Shown here piece after piece: positions 61,091-64,000 of a DNA stretch of 64,000 bases. Under the pieces are notes generated by a model. The model searched no databases, had not been told where the DNA came from, and worked only from the letters and a program-made list of their open reading frames with translations. Positions within the stretch are counted from its first letter, which is position 1; every line of letters begins with the position of its first letter. The position numbers were made by a program, and so were the translations under genes. Source of the stretch: Pseudomonas fluorescens (GTDB lineage Bacteria > Pseudomonadota > Gammaproteobacteria > Pseudomonadales > Pseudomonadaceae); assembly GCA_902825215.1 (NCBI GenBank), contig LR782234.1, positions 5,287,001-5,351,000 on the forward strand. The letters are read 5' to 3'.

Positions 61091-62329
61091 ATGCCCAGCC
61101 AAGAGCCCCTGCTGTTACGTCACCATCGTCCGTTTCTCGCTTTCTGGTTCGCGCGGATTTTCACCGCCAGCGGTTTTCAGATGCTCACCGTGGCAATCGG
61201 CTGGAATCTTTATCAGTTGACCGGCAACGTCCTCGACCTGGGTCTGGTCGGTCTGGTCGAGTTCGCCCCGCGCGTGCTGTTCATGCTGCACACCGGGCAT
61301 GTCGCCGATCGCTATGACCGGCGCAAGGTCGCAGCGCTTTGTCAGTCGCTGCAGGCGATGATCGCCCTCGCGCTGGCGATCGGCAGCGCCACCGATCACG
61401 TCACCCGCGAAATGATCTTCATCCTCGCCTTCCTCCTCGGCGCGGCGCGTTCGTTCGAGATGCCAACCACCCAGGCATTGTTGCCGAGCATCGTGCCCAG
61501 CGCGCTGTTTCCTCGGGCCGTGGCGGCCGCGCAGTCGGCGCAGCAATCGGCGACGATCATCGCACCAGCCCTCGGTGGCTTGCTCTACGCGTTCGGCAGC
61601 GTCTGGGTGTATGGCCCGACCGTGCTGCTCTACGTGATTGCCTGCACGCTGATGCTGAACCTGCCGGCGCGGCAAACACCGCTGAACAAAGGCAAAGCCA
61701 CCCTGGATTCGTTGCTCGCGGGGATTCGCTTCATTCGCAGCCGCCAGGACATTCTCGGGGCGATTTCGCTTGATCTGTTCGCAGTGTTGCTCGGCGGCGC
61801 CACGGCGCTGTTGCCGGTATTCGCCAAAGACATCCTTCTCACCGGCCCGTGGGGCCTCGGCCTGCTGCGCTCGGCACCGGCGGTCGGCGCACTGGCAATG
61901 TCGCTGTACCTCGCGCGGTTTGCCGTGGAACGCAAGGTCGGCCGCGTGATGTTCACCGCAGTCGGCGTGTTCGGCGTCGCGACCATCGCCTTCGGCCTGT
62001 CGACCTCGTTCTGGTTCTCGCTGGCGGTGCTGGTGGTGCTCGGCGCGGCGGACATGATCAGCATGGTCATCCGCGCCTCCTTCGTACAACTGGAAACCCC
62101 CGACGAAATGCGCGGCCGGGTCAGCGCGGTCAACGGCCTGTTCATCGGCGCCTCGAACCAGCTGGGCGAATTCGAATCCGGCCTCACCGCCCACTGGTTC
62201 GGCACCGTCCCGGCGGTGGTCATGGGCGGGATCGGCACGCTGGTGGTGACAGGAACGTGGATCAAACTGTTCCCGACCTTGGCGAATCGAGACCGGATGC
62301 ATGTGCCGGTGGAAGAGACGAAGGTCTGA
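61091..62329 (+). CDS. MFS transporter (EntS-like group)
   Basis: A 412-residue major facilitator with 12 predicted helices. The N-terminus FLAFWFARIFTASGFQMLTVAIGWNLYQLTG and motif A-like GHVADRYDRRKV are clear; the C-half has ETPDEMRGRVSAVNGLFIGASNQLGEFESG, typical of the DHA3/EntS exporter group. Substrate unknown. The ATG at 61091 has only a weak RBS. It ends six bases before the DJ-1-like gene, which converges. Confidence 0.82.
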   Translation: MPSQEPLLLRHHRPFLAFWFARIFTASGFQMLTVAIGWNLYQLTGNVLDLGLVGLVEFAPRVLFMLHTGHVADRYDRRKVAALCQSLQAMIALALAIGSATDHVTREMIFILAFLLGAARSFEMPTTQALLPSIVPSALFPRAVAAAQSAQQSATIIAPALGGLLYAFGSVWVYGPTVLLYVIACTLMLNLPARQTPLNKGKATLDSLLAGIRFIRSRQDILGAISLDLFAVLLGGATALLPVFAKDILLTGPWGLGLLRSAPAVGALAMSLYLARFAVERKVGRVMFTAVGVFGVATIAFGLSTSFWFSLAVLVVLGAADMISMVIRASFVQLETPDEMRGRVSAVNGLFIGASNQLGEFESGLTAHWFGTVPAVVMGGIGTLVVTGTWIKLFPTLANRDRMHVPVEETKV

Positions 62330-62335
62330 CGTTAC

Positions 62336-62887
62336 TCAGGCTTGAAGCTCTGCAGCCACTTTCGCCCGCAACCCCTTACCGCCAAGCTGCTCGACCAGCA
62401 TTAATGCAAAACCCAATGCGGCGCCGGAACCCTGCGCGGTGATGCAGTTGCCGTCGACCACGACCGGTTGGTCAACGAAGGTACAACCCGACAACTGATG
62501 GCTGGCGCCGGGCAGACAGGTCATGCGGCGTTGGCGCAGCACACCGAAGGCTTGCAGGGCGACGGCCGGGGATTCGCCAATGGCGGCGAACAGGCGTCCG
62601 GCGCTGGCCTGATCCTTGAGCAATTGTTGCAAGGGTTGATGCGCTGCCAGGTGCCGGGAGCCAACGGCGCCGCCGGGCAGAACGATCAGATCAAAGGTTT
62701 GCGCCAGCACATCGACCAGCATGCCGTCGGCGGTCAGGCGCGTACCGCGAGCACACGTGAGCATGCGCCGGCCTTCGATACTGGCTGCGACCACTTCGAT
62801 TTCGGCGCGACGCAGCACATCGATCAGGGTCACGCTTTGCAGATCATCGATGCCCTCGGCGAGGGTAATCAGCACTCTTGAAGTCAT
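62336..62887 (-). CDS. DJ-1/YajL-like protein lacking the catalytic Cys and Glu
   Basis: A 183-residue DJ-1/PfpI-superfamily protein. The N-terminal RVLITLAEGIDDLQSVTLIDVLRRAEIEV aligns with DJ-1 where GAEEMETV has the Glu; here the residue is Gln. The nucleophile elbow reads FAAIGESPAVAL where DJ-1 and YajL have AAICAAP: the catalytic Cys is Gly. The fold motif LPGG is kept. It probably cannot act as a glyoxalase or deglycase in the usual way. Other DJ-1 genes may exist in the genome. Confidence 0.78.
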   Translation of the reverse strand: MTSRVLITLAEGIDDLQSVTLIDVLRRAEIEVVAASIEGRRMLTCARGTRLTADGMLVDVLAQTFDLIVLPGGAVGSRHLAAHQPLQQLLKDQASAGRLFAAIGESPAVALQAFGVLRQRRMTCLPGASHQLSGCTFVDQPVVVDGNCITAQGSGAALGFALMLVEQLGGKGLRAKVAAELQA

Positions 62888-62953
62888 GGGCGTTATCCAC
62901 AGGGTGATCCTTCAAGCGTAGTCAGCTTCCCTCGGATCGCGCAGTGCCAGCCG

Positions 62954-63403
62954 TTACTTGATGTAAAGCTCGGTCGACATCTTGTTGCGCGGGGCGTTGA
63001 TCGAGGTGTTGCTGAAGCTGAAGGTGCCTTCCTGCTTGCCGGCCAGATCGAAGGTATACAGCGAACCGACGGTTTTGCGCCCGGGTGTGCACTCGGTCAG
63101 ATTGCCGTTATCGAACGCACATACCGGAGCACGGCTGCCGTTGACTTCGAAACCGTCCAGCGTGGCGTGCGGCTGGTTCTGGCCGTAACCGACTTCCAGC
63201 ACGTAGACCTTGATGCTCGGCCCACTGTGGTTGCATTGAGTCTGCGGCTGGTTATCGGCGATGTCCTCCAGACCACAGCTCGGCGATTGCACCTTGATGA
63301 CTTTTACCTGCGTCAACGCCGCCGCCGAAGCGGCCCACGTCATCGGAGCCACAGCCATCAGCACCGCCATCAAGCCCCAACCTTCCACCCAGCCCTTGCT
63401 CAT
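62954..63403 (-). CDS. Secreted protein of unknown function (possibly DUF4879)
   Basis: A 149-residue protein with signal peptide (MSKGWVEGWGLMAVLMAVAPMTWA-type start; cleavage near residue 24). Mature: VKVIKVQSPSCGLEDIADNQP, VYVLEVGYGQNQPHATLDGFEVNG, CAFDNGNLTECTPGRKTVGS, with four Cys. I recall DUF4879 having the SPSCG/GYGQNQ pattern but cannot check. Function unknown. Confidence 0.65.
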   Translation of the reverse strand: MSKGWVEGWGLMAVLMAVAPMTWAASAAALTQVKVIKVQSPSCGLEDIADNQPQTQCNHSGPSIKVYVLEVGYGQNQPHATLDGFEVNGSRAPVCAFDNGNLTECTPGRKTVGSLYTFDLAGKQEGTFSFSNTSINAPRNKMSTELYIK

Positions 63404-63508
63404 GCGTCGCTCACCCGGAAAAATTCAGCGCGCAGTATGGCGCAGTTGTTTGCTGCGCAAAACTTCGCCGACGATCGACACCAACATCCGCCAAATTCCT
63501 CACGCGGC

Positions 63509-63517
63509 TGGTATGAT
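63509..63517 (+). promoter_or_regulatory. Extended -10 element upstream of the purine permease gene
   Basis: TGGTATGAT is an extended -10 (TGN-TATGAT), about 109 bp before the start. A matching -35 is weak. Confidence 0.4.
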
Positions 63518-63625
63518 GCGCGGCTTTTTCCGGCCCAGCAGAATTTTCCAGGCGCTTGCGACGGTCTGTGCTTTGCTGTTGAGGTCGATACATTCACGGC
63601 GCCACGCGCGCCACGGGGAGCAGAC

Positions 63626-64000
63626 ATGCTGGAAAGGCTGTTTCAACTCAAGGCACACAACACCAACGTGCGCACCGAGATTCTCGCGGGCATCACCACG
63701 TTTCTGGCCATGGCCTACATTCTGTTCGTCAACCCGAGCATTCTCGGCGAGACCGGCATGGACAAGGGGGCGGTGTTCGTTGCCACCTGTCTGGCGGCCG
63801 CCATCGGCTCGACGGTCATGGGCCTGATCGCCAACTACCCGATCGCCCTCGCACCGGGCATGGGCCTGAACGCCTTCTTCACTTACACCGTGGTCCTGCA
63901 CATGGGCCACACCTGGCAAGTGGCACTGGGCGCGGTGTTCATCTCCGCCGTGCTGTTTTTCCTGCTGTCGATCTTTCGCATCCGTGAGTGGATCATCAAC
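63626..64000 (+). CDS. NCS2/AzgA-type purine permease, N-terminal part (runs off the window)
   Basis: 125 codons are present and the frame is still open at 64000. MLERLFQLKAHNTNVRTEILAGITTFLAMAYILFVNPSIL is typical of the AzgA/GhxP hypoxanthine-guanine/adenine permease group, with LAPGMGLNAFFTYTVV conserved. ATG at 63626 has GGGGAGCAG upstream. Substrate (adenine, guanine or hypoxanthine) needs the rest of the protein. Confidence 0.87.
   Translation, partial: MLERLFQLKAHNTNVRTEILAGITTFLAMAYILFVNPSILGETGMDKGAVFVATCLAAAIGSTVMGLIANYPIALAPGMGLNAFFTYTVVLHMGHTWQVALGAVFISAVLFFLLSIFRIREWIIN

Overview
The window is about 64 kb of chromosome from a fluorescent Pseudomonas, most likely the P. fluorescens group. 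This rests on high GC, dense Pseudomonas-type REP/REPIN palindromes and a gene order that, from memory, largely follows the P. aeruginosa PAO1 stretch from pilR to fprB (roughly PA4547 to PA4615). It is mostly core chromosome: no prophage, plasmid, CRISPR array, insertion sequence, rRNA or tRNA gene was seen.

Layout: (1) 1-8145 is a type IV pilus region: the end of pilR, thiO, then a minor-pilin operon fimU-pilV-pilW-pilX-pilY1-pilE on the minus strand and a separate fimT on the plus strand. (2) 8117-15597 is housekeeping: ispH, fkpB, lspA, ileS, ribF, murJ. (3) 15850-24245 holds rpsT, an accessory oxidoreductase/HxlR pair, creA, proB, cgtA, rpmA, rplU, ispB, a YjdM-like protein, a small Fur-box gene and fklB. 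(4) 24368-34244 holds poorly known genes: a DUF6482-like protein, a YqhA membrane protein, a large lipoprotein, a Lon-like protease, DUF3015 and DUF4105 proteins, a small lipoprotein and a Gre-like factor. (5) 34241-43251 holds gdhA, ettA, the c-di-GMP enzyme gene morA and glyA. (6) 43529-46327 is a DctA-type symporter with two GntR/FCD regulators. (7) 46451-49853 is the cstA-ybdD-yjiA carbon-starvation group. (8) 50015-55587 holds mapZ (PilZ), radA, ankB, katB, mscL and fprB. (9) 55588-57927 is an AT-rich patch with a LuxR solo, then rlmG. (10) 58001-60698 is a cyanide-insensitive bd oxidase operon with a small DUF2474 subunit. The window ends with an MFS transporter, a DJ-1-like protein lacking its catalytic residues, a secreted protein and the start of a purine permease.

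Themes: pili (pilR, minor pilins, FimT) and c-di-GMP control of motility (MorA, MapZ) sit in one window. Respiration and oxygen status appear in two exact ANR/FNR boxes, one before cioAB and one between ettA and morA. Iron (Fur box), carbon status (a Crc/Hfq-like A-rich motif over the cstA start) and a palindrome matching the GntR consensus upstream of the symporter are further readable control sites.

No clearly new multi-gene system was found. The best leads are the regulatory sites, the HxlR/oxidoreductase insertion with its own palindrome, the FimT with a GRxR tail, the MorA without an I-site, the active-site-less DJ-1 homologue and the uncharacterised lipoprotein and Lon-like protease.
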